From Aplectana chamaeleonis (lineage: Eukaryota > Nematoda > Chromadorea > Rhabditida > Cosmocercidae), in assembly GCA_029168955.1 (NCBI GenBank), contig JAPDOI010000294.1:710001-774000 (forward strand): a stretch of DNA of 64,000 nt, written 5' to 3'. Below are positions 25,201-36,423 of this stretch, one piece after another; positions within the stretch are counted from its first letter, which is position 1, and the number at the start of each line of letters is the position of its first letter. The notes under the pieces were generated by a model. It saw only the letters and a program-made list of their open reading frames with translations, was not told the DNA's origin and ran no database searches. The translations under genes and the position numbers were made by a program.

Positions 25201-28200
25201 AAATGAGAGTGCGCCGGACGCCGTAGAAAGTGTGCGGGACCCAAATGAGAGTGCGCCGGACGCCGTAGAAAGTGTGCGGGACCCAAGTGGGAGTGCGCCG
25301 GACGCCGTAGAAAGTGTGCGGGACCCAAATGGGTGTGCGCAGAACGGCCTAGAAAGTGTGTGGGACCCAAATGAGAGTGCGCAGAACGCCGTAGAAAGTA
25401 TGCGGGACCTAAATGGGTGTGCGCAGAACGCCCTAGAAAGTGTGTAGGACCCAAATGAGAGTGCGCCGGACGCCGTAGAAAGTGTGCGGGACCCAAATGA
25501 GAGTGCGCCGGACGCCGTAGAAAGTGTGTGGGACCCAAATGGGAGTGCGCCGGACGCCGTAGACAGTGTGCGAGACCCACGTGGGAATGCGCCGGACGCC
25601 GTAGAAAGTGTGCGGGACTCAAATGGGTGTGCGCAGAACGCCGTAGTAAATGTGTGGGACCCAAATGTGTGTGCGCAGAACGCCGTAGAAAGTGTGCGGG
25701 ACCCAAATGAGAGTGCGCCGGACGCCGTAGAAAGTGTGCGGGACCCAAATGGGTGCGCGCAGAACGCCCTAGAAAGAGTGTGGGACCCAAAGGAGAGCGC
25801 GCCGAACGCCGTAGAAAGTGTGCGGGACCCAAATGAGAGTGCGCCGGACGCCGTAGAAAGTGTGCGGGACCCAAGTGGGAGTGCGCCGGACGCCGTAGAA
25901 ATTGTGTGGGACCCAAATGGGTGTGCGCAGAACGCCCTAGAAAGTGTGTGGGACCCAAATGGGAGTGCGCCGGACGCCGTAGAAAGTGTGCGAGACCCAC
26001 GTGGGAATGCGCCGGACGCCGTAGAAAGTGTGCGGGACTCAAATGGGTGTGCGCAGAACGCCGTAGTAAATGTGTGGGACCCAAATGGGTGTGCGCAGAA
26101 CGCCGTAGTAAATGTGTGGGACCCAAATGGGTGTGCGCAGAACGCCGTAGAAAGTATGCGGGATCTAAATGGGTGTGCGCAAAACGCCCTAGAAAGTGTG
26201 TAGGACCCAAATGAGAGTGCGCCGGACGCCGTAGAAAGTGTGCGGGACCCAAATGAGAGTGCGCCGGACGCCGTAGAAAGTGTGCGGGACCCAAATGGGA
26301 GTGCGCCGGACGCCGTAGAAATTGTGCGGGACCCAAATGGGTGTGCGCAGAACGGCCTAGAAAGTGTGTGGGACCCAAATGAGAGTGCGCAGAACGCCGT
26401 AGAAAGTATGCGGGACCTAAATGGGTGTGCGCAGAACGCCCTAGAAAGTGTGTGGGACCCAAATGAAAGTGCGCCGGACGCCGTAGAAAGTGTGCGGGAC
26501 CCAAATGAGAGTGCGCCGGACGCCGTAGAAAGTGTGTGGGACCCAAATGGGAGTGCGCCGGACGCCGTAGACAGTGTGCGAGACCCACGTGGGAATGCGC
26601 CGGACGCCGTAGAAAGTGTGCGGGGCTCAAATGGGTGTGCGCAGAACGCCGTAGTAAATGTGTGGGACCCAAATGTGTGTGCGCAGAACGCCGTAGAAAG
26701 TGTGCGGGACCCAAATGGGTGTGCGCAGAACGCCCTAGAAAGTGTGTGGGACCCAAATGGGAGTGCGCCGGACGCCGTAGAAAGTGCGCGGGACCCAAAT
26801 GAGAGTGCGCCGGATGCCGTAGAAAGTGTGCGGGACCCACGTGGGAATGCGCCGGACGCCGTAGAAAGTGTGCGGGGCTCAAATGGGTGTGCGCAGAACG
26901 CCGTAGTAAATGTGTGGGACCCAAATGGGTGTGCGCAGAACGCCGTAGAAAGTGTGCGGGACCCAAATGAGAGTGCGCCGAACGCCGTAGAAAGTGTGCG
27001 GGACCCAAATGGGTGTGCGCAGAACGCCCTAGAAAGTATGTGGGACCCAAATGAGAGTGCGCAGAACGCTGTAGAAAGTATGCGGGACCTAAATGGGTGT
27101 GCGCAGAACGCCCTAGAAAGTGTGTAGGACCCAAATGAGAGTGCGCCGGACGCCGTAGAAAGTGTGCGGGACCCAAATGAGAGTGCGCCGGATGCCGTAG
27201 AAAGTGTGCGGGACCCAAATGGGAGTGCGCCGGACGCCGTAGAAATTGTGCGGGACCCAAATGGGTGTGCGCAGAACGCCCTAGAAAGTGTGTGGGACCC
27301 AAATGAGAGTGCGCCGGACGCCGTAGAAAGTGTGCGGGACCCAAGTGGGAGTGCGCCGGACTCCGTAGAAAGTGTGCGGGACCCAAATGGGTGTGCGTAG
27401 AACGCCGTAGAAAGTGTGCGGGACCCAAATGAGAGTGCGCCGGACGCCGTAGAAAGTGTGCGGGACCCAAATGGGAGTGCGCCGGACGCCGTAGAAATTG
27501 TGCGGGACCCAAATGGGTGTGCGCAGAACGGCCTAGAAAGTGTGTGGGACCCAAATGAGAGTGCGCAGAACGCCGTAGAAAGTATGCGGGACCTAAATGG
27601 GTGTGCGCAGAACGCCCTAGAAAGTGTGTAGGACCCAAATGAGAGTGCGCCGGACGCCGTAGAAAATGTGCGGGACCCAAATGAGAGTGCGCCGGACGCC
27701 GTAGAAAGTGTGTGGGACCCAAATGGGAGTGCGCCGGACGCCGTAGACGGTGTGCGAAGACCCACGTGGGAATGCTCCGGACGCCGTAGAAAGTGTGCGG
27801 GACTCAAATGGGTGTGCGCAGAACGCCGTAGTAAATGTGTGGGACCCAAATATGTGTGCGCAGAACGCCGTAGAAAGTGTGTGGGACCCAAATGAGAGTG
27901 AGCCGGACGCCGTAGAAAGTGTGCGGGACTTAAATGGGTGTGCGCAGAACGCCCTAGAAAGTATGTGGGACCCAAATGAGAGTGCGCCGGACGCCGTAGA
28001 AAGTGTGCGGGACCCAAATGAGAGTGCGCCGGACGCCGTAGAAAGTGAGCGGGACCCAAATGAGAGTGCGCCGGACGCCGTAGAAATTGTGTGGGACGGA
28101 ATGGGTGTGCGCAGAACGCCCTAGAAAGTGTGTGGGACCCAAATGGGAGTGCGCCGGACGCCGTAGAAAGTGTGCGGGACTCAAATGGGTGTGCGCAGAA

Positions 28201-31200
28201 CGCCGTAGTAAATGTGTGGGACCCAAATGGGTGTGCGCAGAACGCCGTAGAAAGTGTGCGGGACCCAAATGAGAGTGCGCCGGACGCCGTAGAAAGTGTG
28301 CGGGACCCAACTGGGTGTGCGCACAACGCCCTAGAAAGTATGTGGGACCCAAATGAGAGTGCGCAGAACGCTGTAGAAAGTATGCGGGACCTAAATGGGT
28401 GTGCGCAGAACGCCCTAGAAAGTGTGTGGGACCCAAATGAGAGTGCGCCGGACGCCATAGAAAGTGTGCGGGACCAAAATGAGAGTGCGCCGGATGCCGT
28501 AGAAAGTGTGCGGGACCAAAATGGGAGTGCGCCGGACGCCGTAGAAAGTGTGCGGGACCCAAATGGGTGTGCGCAGAACGCCCTAGAAAGTGTGTGGGAC
28601 CCAAATGAGAGTGCGCCGGACGCCGTAGAAAGTGTGCGGGACCCAAGTGGGAGTGCGCCGGACTCCGTAGAAAGTGTGCGGGACCCAAATGGGTGTGCGT
28701 AGAACGCCGTAGATAGTGTGCGGGACCCAAATGAGAGTGCGTCGGACTCCGTAGAAAGTGTGCGGGACCCAAATGGGAGTGCGCCGGACGCCGTAGAACG
28801 GTGTGCGAGACCCACGTGGGAATGCGCCGGACGCCGTAGAAAGTGTGCGGGACTCAAATGGGTGTGCGCAGAACGCCGTAGTAAATGTGTGGGACCCAAA
28901 TGTGTGTGCGCCAGAACGCCGTAGAAAAGTGTGGGACCCAAATGAGTGCGCCGGACGCCGTAGAAAGTGTGCGGGACCCAAATGGGTGCGCGCAGAACGC
29001 CCTAGAAAGTATGTGGGACCCAAATGAGAGTGCGCCGGACGCCGTAGAAAGTGTGCGGGACCCAAATGAGAGTGCGCCGGACGCCGTAGAAAGTGTGCGG
29101 GACCCAAATGGGAGTGCGCCGGACGCCGTAGAAATTGTGTGGGACCGAATGGGTGTGCGCAGAACGCCCTAGAAAGTGTGTGGGACCCAAATGAAAGTGC
29201 GCCGGACGCCGTAGAAAGTGTGCGGGACTCAAATGGGTGTGCGCAGAACGCCGTAGTAAATGTGTGGGACCCAAATGGGTGTGCGCAGAACGCCGTAGAA
29301 AGTGTGCGGGACCCAAATGAGAGTGCGCCGGACGCCGTAGAAAGTGCGCGGGACCCAAATATTTGTGCGCAGAACGCCGTAGAAAGTATGTGGGACCCAA
29401 ATGAGGAGTGCGCAGAACGCTGTAGAAAGTATGCGGGACCTAAATGGGTGTGCGCAGAACGCCCTAGAAAGTGTGTGGGACCCAAATGAGTGCGCCGGAC
29501 GCCGTAGAAAGTGTGCGGGACCCAAATGAGAGTGCGCCGGATGCCGTAGAAAGTGTGCGGGACCCAAATGGGAGTGCGCCGGACGCCGTAGAAATTGTGC
29601 GGGACCCAAATGGGTGTGCGCAAGAACGCCCTAGAAAGTGTGTGGGACCCAAATGAGAGTGCGCCGGACGCCGTGAAAGTGTGCGGGACCCAAGTGGGAG
29701 TGCGCCGGACTCCGTAGAAAGTGTGCGGGACCCAAATGGGTGTGCGTAGAACGCCGTAGATAGTGTGCGGGACCCAAATGAGGAGTGCGTCGGACTCCGT
29801 AGAAAGTGTGCGGGACCCAAATGGGTGCGCGCAGAACGCCCTAAGTATGTGGGACCCAAATGAGAGTGCGCCGGACGCCGTAGAAAGTGTGCGGGACCCA
29901 AGTGGGAGTGCGCCGGACTCCGTAGAAAGTGTGCGGGACCCAAATGGGAGTGCGCCGGACGCCGTAGAAATTGTGTGGGACCGAATGGGTGTGCGCAGAA
30001 CGCCCTAGAAAGTGTGTGGGACCCAAATGGGAGTGCGCCGGACGCCGTAGAAAGTGTGCGGGACTCAAATGGGTGTGCGCAGAACGCCGTAGTAAATGTG
30101 TGGGACCCAAATGGGTGTGCGCAGAACGCCGTAGAAAGTGTGCGGGACCCAAATGAGAGTGCGCCGGACGCCGGAGAAAGTGGGCGGGACCCAAATGGGT
30201 GTGCGCAGAACGCCCTAGAAAGTATGTGGGACCCAAGTGAGAGTGCGCAGAACGCTGTAGAAAGTATGCGGGACCTAAATGGGTGTGCGCAGAACGCCCT
30301 AGAAAGTGTGTAGGACCCAAATGAGAGTGCGCCGGACGCCGTAGAAAGTGTGCGGGACCCAAATGAGAGTGCGCCGGATGCCGTAGAAAGTGTGCGGGAC
30401 CCAAATGGGAGTGCGCCGGACGCCGTAGAAATTGTGCGGGACCCAAATGGGTGTGCGCAGAACGCCTAGAAAGTGTGTGGGACCCAAATGAGAGTGCGCC
30501 GGACGCCGTAGAAAGTGTGCGGGACCCAAAAGTGGGAGTGCGCCGGACTCCGTAGAAAGTGTGCGGGACCCAAATGGGTGTGCGTAGAACGCCGTAGATA
30601 GTGTGCGGGACCCAAATGAGAGTGCGCCGGACTCCGTAGAAAGTGTGCGGGACCCAAATGGGTGTGCGCCGGACTCCGTAGAAAGTGTGCGGGACCCAAA
30701 TGGGAGTGCGCCGGACGCCGTAGAAATTGTGCGGGACCCAAATGGGTGTGCGCAGAACGCCCTAGAAAGTGTGTGGGACCCAAATGAGAGTGCGCCGGAC
30801 GCCGTAGAAAGTGTGCGGGACCCAAATGGGTGTGCGCAGAACGCCCTAGAAAGTGTGTGGGACCCAAATGAGAGTGTGCAGGACGCCGTAGAAAGTGTGC
30901 GGGACCCAAGTGGGAGTGCGCCGGACGCCGTAGAAAGTGTGCGGGACCCAAATGGGTGTGCGCAGAACGCCCTAGAAAGTGTGTGGGACCCAAATGAGAG
31001 TGTGCAGGACGCCGTAGAAAGTGTGCGGGACCCAAGTGGGAGTGCGCCGGACGCCGTAGAAAGTGTGCGGGACCCAAATGGGTGTGCGCCGGACTCCGTA
31101 GAAAGTGTGCGGGACCCAAATGGGTGTGCGTAGAACGCCGTAGAAAGTGTGCGTGACCCAAATGGGAGTGCGCCGGACGCCGTAGAAATTGTGCGGGACC

Positions 31201-31530
31201 CAAATGGGTGTGCGCAGAACGCCCTAGAAAGTGTGTGGGACCCAAATGAGAGTGCGCCGGACGCCGTAGAAAGTGTGCGGGACCCAAATGGGTGTGCGCA
31301 GAACGCCCTAGAAAGTGTGTGGGACCCAAATGAGAGTGTGCAGGACGCCGTAGAAAGTGTGCGGGACCCAAGTGGGAGTGCGCCGGACGCCGTAGAAAGT
31401 GTGCAGGACCCAAATGGGTGTGCGCAGAACGCCCTAGAAAGTGTGTGGGACCCAAATGAAAGTGCGCCGGACGACGTAGAAAGTGCCGTACCCAAATGGG
31501 TGTGCGCAGAACGCCGTAGATAGTGTGCAG
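22263..31530 (+). repeat. 42-bp minisatellite array, about 220 units
   Basis: The unit is 42 bp: a constant GTGTGCGGGACCCAAATG part followed by a variable part, either AGAGTGCGCCGGACGCCGT or GGTGTGCGCAGAACGCC(G/C)T, then AGAAA. A marker variant (GACCTAAATGGG or GATCTAAATGGG) recurs at 25154 and 25406, 26162 and 26414 (252 bp apart), and at 27086 and 27590 (504 bp). Longer gaps of 756, 672 and 798 bp are also multiples of 42, showing higher-order units. Because 42 is divisible by three, five of six frames are free of stops for long distances. Confidence 0.97.
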
Positions 31531-31800
31531 GACATCAGTGGTAGTGTGCAAGATGTAACAAAATGTGCGCAGGACATTAGTGGGAGTGTGCAGGATGTCA
31601 TAGAAAGTGTACAGGACATCAGTGAGAGTGTGCAGGACTATAGTGGGAGTGTGCAGCACCTTATAGAAAGTGTGTAGGACATCAGTGGAAGGGTGCAGGA
31701 CATCAGTGGGCGTGTGCAGGACGTCATAGAAAGTGCGCAGGCTATCAGTTGAAGTGCGCAGGACGTCATAGAAGGGGGGGGGGCAGGACATCAGTGGGTT
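31531..31800 (+). repeat. Diverged edge of the minisatellite
   Basis: Here the unit is still about 42 bp but reads like GTGTGCAGGACATCAGTGGG followed by AGTGTGCAGGATGTCATAG. It is an older, unhomogenised edge that matches the inner edge of the right arm (35608-35660, inverted). Confidence 0.8.
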
Positions 31801-31810
31801 TACTTTCATC

Positions 31811-32505
31811 TAACACCACCAGGCATAAATCATGTTAGAAAAGAAACCTTTAGGAAAAATAAATGAAATTCCTGAAAGTTTAGGTTCCTGGCAAAAGTAA
31901 AGATTTGGCATGGTCACAAAAATATACTCAGTTAAAAAGGGAAGATAAAGAAAAATGAAAAAAAGGTTTTGAAATATTCCTGAGAACGAGTTGGCGTAGA
32001 ATAATTTGTTTTTCGGGAAATGAAGTGAAATAGTTGAAAGTATGATTTGGCAGTCGAGTTTGAACCAACTATTGATAAGAGTTGTGCAGAACGAGAGATC
32101 GCCTTGTCTGTGCTTATCCGTAGAACATGTCAAAGCGGAATCACGCGTGAAATGGGAAGCATCAAAACTTTTTCGGGAGCTGTAATGCGGCGGTCTTCAC
32201 GTATTAGGTGAAGTAAAATCAACACGCGTGATTTTGCTTTGATATGTTCTACGGATCAGCACAGACAAGGCCATCTCTCGTTCTGCACAACTCTTATCAA
32301 TAGTTGGTTCAAACACGACTGCCAAATCATACTTTCAAGTATTTCACTTCATTTCCCGAAAAACAAATTATTCTACGCCAAATCGTTCTCAGGAATACTT
32401 CAAAACCTTTTTTTCATTTTTCTTTATCTTCCCTTTTTAACTGAGTATATTTTTGTGACCATGCCAAATCTTTACTTTTGCCAGGAACCTAAACTTTCAG
32501 GAATT
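31811..32505. repeat. Inner palindrome, copy 1
   Basis: The left arm (about 31850-32165) and right arm (about 32222-32505) are near-perfect inverted copies, for example TTAGGTTCCTGGCAAAAGTA and its mirror, with a loop of about 60 bp (CGGGAGCTGTAATGCGGCGG). The right arm is cut at 32505 by the mariner fragment. Apparent frames on both arms are shadows of each other. Confidence 0.85.
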
Positions 32506-33079
32506 GTCATTTTGGAAGGTGTAGCACCGAAGGAAATTCACGAACGAATGTTATTGTTCACCTACAATTAGAACAGTAGAGAGATGGGTTGCTGAATTTA
32601 AACGTGGTCATACAAGCCTTGAAGGCAATCCACATGAAGGATGTCCAAAAAGCGCATCAACACCAGAAATTATAGCCAAAATACAGGATATGGTTTTGGA
32701 AGATTGTCGATTGACTAAGAGAGATTTAGTAGAGGCTCTACACATCTCACTGGGCACTAAGAGGCATATTTTAAAAGAAAATTTGAGTTTTAGAAAGCTG
32801 TGTTCGCAATGAGAGCTGCATTCGCTGGAATCACATTGAAACGAAAAAAAAAACACTTGAATGCGACTTTCTCTGCAACATTTGGAGCGTTTTTAAAAGG
32901 ATTTAGTGAATTTTGTGCTTCGATGGATGAGACGTGGATTTCTTAAATTTTTCTATTTATCATTTTTTGTTTTTTTGGTGTATTAATTTTCATGGAGATC
33001 ATACTGAATAATAAAGTCTATGTTGAACCATAAAATTGTGTTTTTCTTATCGAACGACAAAACTTATTGGACAACCTAG
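32506..33079 (+). pseudogene. Mariner transposase remnant
   Basis: Translated in pieces, it reads GVAPKEIHERM, then TVERWVAEFKRGHTSLEGNP, EIIAKIQDMVLEDCRLTKRD and LVEALHISLGTKRHILKENL, then a frameshift and MDETWIS. These are the helix-turn-helix and linker of a mariner transposase and the first catalytic Asp. The second and third catalytic Asp are missing. The right inverted repeat survives (ATTGGACAACCTAG, ending near 33079), while the left end is lost at the junction with the palindrome. Stops and frameshifts make it non-functional. It is a different mariner lineage from the 9.2-kb one. Confidence 0.8.
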
Positions 33080-33361
33080 TATTGTATATCGTGGTCTCAG
33101 TGGTAAGTGGCTACTCAGCAAGAAATCCTCAAAATCGTTTATCAGATCTAACATTTTGTCACCCCGATGATTTTCGCGGAAATTTTCAAAATCTCTTCAT
33201 CGAAGGCTGAAAATTTCTTGTATCTGAAAGACCGACACATGTGCACGTTCGCGAAACCCATATGTATTTACACCCGATAGTTTGATCAAAGTTGCAATGG
33301 ATACGAAGAACTGTAGAAGGAGTGTATGTAGGAAAACAGGAAGGTTTTTTTTTGTAAATGC

Positions 33362-33640
33362 ACATGTGGCCTAGTGGCCTGGGGCGCTGTGTTGGGCATC
33401 CGTCGAGTAGATACGTGCTGTGCAGGTTCAATTACGTTGAGTTGTGAGAGTTTTGCATTCAACGCTACTCTTCGAGAATAATTTTCGTTCCAATGTGGCA
33501 ACCATAGGAGGCATCCAGGCGTCTCCGACCTCAGGTTGGCTGCCTCTTTGAGGTCACCACGTTGCCGGATTGCTACTGGCCCTGCTCACACAGGCCATGC
33601 AAAATCTTTTTGGGACCACGAGTAATCTTGCTAAGACTGC
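33362..33640 (+). repeat. Possible tRNA-derived SINE
   Basis: A TGGCCTAGTGGCC box at about 33366 resembles a tRNA/Pol III A box, and GGTTCAATTAC at about 33429 resembles a B box. The tail runs through CTCAGGTTGGCTGCCTC. There is no cloverleaf, so it is not a tRNA gene; the family is not recognised. Confidence 0.3.
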
Positions 33641-34206
33641 GAGGTCTCAGTGGGGGCATGATACTTTTCATACTACGTGCTGTAACGGCTGTGGTCCACA
33701 TCTGCGGACTGGAATTTCGTTCTGATAAGGATAGTATTGGAAAAATTCGGAGTAAATTTTCAAATTTGAATGTCCATTCGACTACCCGGATAAGATTTTC
33801 TATTATTCTTTCGAATCGAGAATTGGGTAGGCTTCTACTTTTTCTTTTTATATGAGTGAAACCTAAATGCTTGCCTGATTACTACAGTCTATACTAGTGA
33901 GCAGGGCATTTCCGCAAACCTACTCATTTTGCTAATCTCGGACTACGCTTAAAGGCAGCATCCGCGCAGGAATTCAGATCAAGTGGAAATAGTTGGCAAG
34001 GCTTGAGACCTCTGTGTTGTGTATTCATAATCTCAGGCAAACCATCGCTCCGAGCGGGACCGGCTCCTCCCAATTATGACGTCATCGCCCGGACAGCGGC
34101 CGAGGGGACAACTGGCACTGCGGTCCCTGTCCGGTGCCAGTTCGCCCCTCGGTCGCTCTCCGGTCGCTCTCGGGGCCACAGCGGTGCCATCGACAGAGAT
34201 AGAGAG

Positions 34207-34289
34207 ACGCGGGATTGGTTGTTCTTTGAGTGATAGCGTGCGAGCCACGTTATCACTCAAAGAACAACCAATCCTGCAGGTATAAAAGG
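34207..34289 (+). promoter_or_regulatory. TATA box preceded by a near-perfect 29-bp hairpin
   Basis: TATAAAAGG is at 34281-34289. Directly upstream, 34212-34274 is an inverted repeat (GGATTGGTTGTTCTTTGAGT and its mirror, with one mismatch and a 5-nt loop). A CRE-like TGACGTCA is at about 34078. Promoter activity is an inference. Confidence 0.4.
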
Positions 34290-34555
34290 CGGCTCGCCTC
34301 GTGTAGACGGGTAGTTGGCCTTTCGAGGCCACTCTTGAGAGGTGACCTCGGATCACTCTCAGGATGACAATTTTTGGCGGCCGAGGGGATCCCCCATGGC
34401 CCGCGGTGAGGAAGGCTTCCTCATTGCGGACCATGCTGAGATGGTATCCTTGTTGCGGCCTGTGGCAGGATTAACCTCCTGACCCACAGGCTGTAACAGG
34501 TACCTTATCCTTTTAACAGGCTTAATCCTCTTCAGAAGAGGCGGAAATAAAGAAA
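34290..34555 (+). ncRNA. Candidate structured RNA unit ending at AATAAA
   Basis: Five successive stem-loops can be drawn: 34317-34330 (GGCC/GGCC), 34334-34363 (CTTGAGAGGTGA / TCACTCTCAGG), 34397-34433 (stem of about 17 bp, GGTGAGGAAG/CTTCCTCATT), 34458-34491 (GCCTGTGG/CCACAGGC) and 34527-34541 (CCTCTTC/GAAGAGG). An AATAAA follows at 34546-34551. No long open frame runs through. It might be a solo LTR with TATA and polyadenylation signal, or a transcribed non-coding RNA; neither is shown. Confidence 0.35.
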
Positions 34556-34863
34556 AAATAGCAATTAGGAATTTTTTGAAAATCGCCGGAATAGAGACCG
34601 CAGTGCCAGTTGGGACCGAAGATCGCTCCGAGCGATACTGCTGTGGCCCGGAGAGCGGCTGCTGTGGCTCGAGTAGATGGCTAATTTTCGCTCAGAGCGG
34701 AGAGGCAGCGCCGCTCGAGTAGCTCTCCGGTACCGCTCGGAGCGATGGTTTGCCTGAGATGCTGTAGGCTCTTAAAAACTGCTCCGTGGTTTGAAAAGGC
34801 GTTTTCCCGGTCGAGGAACTGAAGCGCCACGACAGGCTCCAACAGGCCGCGGAAATCCAAATT

Positions 34864-35560
34864 TCTATTCCTGAAAGTTTAGGTTCCTGGCAAAAGTAAA
34901 GATTTGGCATGGCCGTTTTTTCGAAATTTTAGAAATATACTCAGCTAAAAGGGGAAGGTGAAGAAAAATGGAAAAAGTTTTGAAATATTCCTGAGAACGA
35001 TTTGGCGTAGAATAATTTGATTTTTAGGAAATGTAATGAAATAGTTGAAAGTATGATTTGGCAGTCGAGTTTGAACCAACTATTTACAAGAGTTGTGCGA
35101 AACGAGAGATCGCATTGTATGAGCTTATCCGTAGAACATATCAAAGCAAAATCACGCGTGATATGAAACAAACACTTGATTTCACTTCACTCAATACGTG
35201 AAGGTCGCGGCATTCCAGCTCACAAACGAGCTTTTACTGCTTGCCTTATCACGCGTGATTTTGCTTTGATATGTTCTACGGATAAGCTCATACAACGCGA
35301 TCTCTCGTTTCGCACAACTCTTGTAAATAGTTGGTTCAAACTCGACTGCCAAATCATACTTTCAAATATTTCCTTACATTTCCTAAAATCAAATTATTCT
35401 ACGCCAAATCGTTCTCAGGAATATTTCAAAACTTTTCCATTTTCTTCACCTTCCCCTTTTAACTGAGTATATTTCTAAAATTTCGAAAAAACGGCCATGC
35501 CAAATCTTTACTTTGCCAGGAACCTAAACTTTCAGGAATTTCATTTATTTTTCCTGAAGG
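34864..35560. repeat. Inner palindrome, copy 2
   Basis: It belongs to the same family as 31811-32505. Arms about 34864-35170 and 35245-35560 share TTAGGTTCCTGGCAAAAGTA, CTGCCAAATCATACTTTCAA and ATCACGCGTGAT. The loop here (35171-35244) differs from copy 1. Confidence 0.85.
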
Positions 35561-35607
35561 TTTCCTTTCTAACATGGTTTATGCCTGGTGGTGTTAATTC
35601 AAAGCAA

Positions 35608-36423
35608 ACCCACTGATGCCCTGCCCCCTTCTCTGACGTCCTGCACGCTCGCACTGATGTCCTGCACACGTTCTACGGCGCTCTGCGCACACCCATTTGG
35701 GTCACAAGCACGCTCATGCCGATCATTTTTTCCGCAGGGCTACCGTAACCCTCCTTCGGAAGTTTTCCAAGTGTCAGCCTGGATATGAGCACATCGTTAT
35801 AGCCAACCATCATCTTTGCACAATTTCGACCTCCTCAGCCACTTCCCAGTGGCTTCTCGAAGAGAGCGGTGTGTGAATGACTTCATACCGCTCCTCTCCT
35901 TTATATCCCGCATGTTATGAGCGCGTGTTATCGTTCGTTATCATGTTTTGTTCAAGAATGATTACGGTAGCCCTGCGGAAAAAATATCGGCATGGGCGTG
36001 CTTGTATTTGGATCCCGCAAACTTTCTACGGCGTCTTGCTCACTTCCACTTGGTCACCTCACAGTTTTTATGGCGTCCAACGTACTTTCATTTGGGTCGC
36101 GTACACTTTCTACGGCGTACTGCGCACACCCATTTGGGTCCCGCACACTTTCTACGGCGTCCGACGCACTGTTATTTGGGTCCCACACACTTTCTACGGC
36201 GTCCGACGCACTGTTATTTGGGTCCCACATTTTTTCTACGGCGTCCGACGCACTCTCATTTGGGTCCCACACGTTTTCTACGGCGTCCGACGCACTCTCA
36301 TTTGGGTCCCACACACTTTCTACGGCGTTCTGCGCACTCCTACTGGGGTCCCGCACACTTTCTACAGCGTCTTGCGCACCCCTACTGGGGTTCCGCACAC
36401 TATCTAAGGCGTTCTGTGGATTT
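35608..36423 (-). repeat. Right-arm remnant of the 42-bp minisatellite
   Basis: Inverted units reading TTTGGGTCCCACACACTTTC then TACGGCGTCCGACGCAC, about ten between 36005 and 36423 plus a few diverged ones at 35608-35704. They are the mirror of the left array but roughly twenty times shorter. Confidence 0.9.
35705..36004. mobile_element. 300-bp palindromic insertion in the right arm
   Basis: CAAGCACGCTCATGCCGAT with TTTTTTCCGCAGGGCTACCG is mirrored at 35963-36004. It splits the right-arm minisatellite. No equivalent is seen in the left arm, so it arrived later. Confidence 0.7.

Larger units (their letters stand above)
34029..34762. repeat. Foldback bracketing the hairpin cassette
   Basis: ATCTCAGGCAAACCATCGCT at 34028 is mirrored by AGCGATGGTTTGCCTGAGAT at 34742-34761. 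Inner matches around GGCACTGCGGTC / GACCGCAGTGCC and GGCCACAGCGGTG / CTGCTGTGGCC continue the arms in partly shuffled order. Confidence 0.7.

Noticed and set aside
23814..28941. Very long - strand open frames of 1302 and 1406 codons
   Set aside because: They read straight through the 42-bp minisatellite, whose length is a multiple of three. The same DNA is open in four other frames and shifts frame freely at indels.
22263..31530. CRISPR-like regular array
   Set aside because: Units are contiguous 42-mers with no unique spacers, and the genome is eukaryotic.
31811..32571. Paired open frames of about 107-110 codons on opposite strands
   Set aside because: They are the two arms of a palindrome read in mirror image. 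The shared peptide is Phe/Leu-rich and has no family features.
33362..33440. tRNA gene
   Set aside because: A-box and B-box like words are present but no cloverleaf can be drawn; it is kept only as a SINE candidate.
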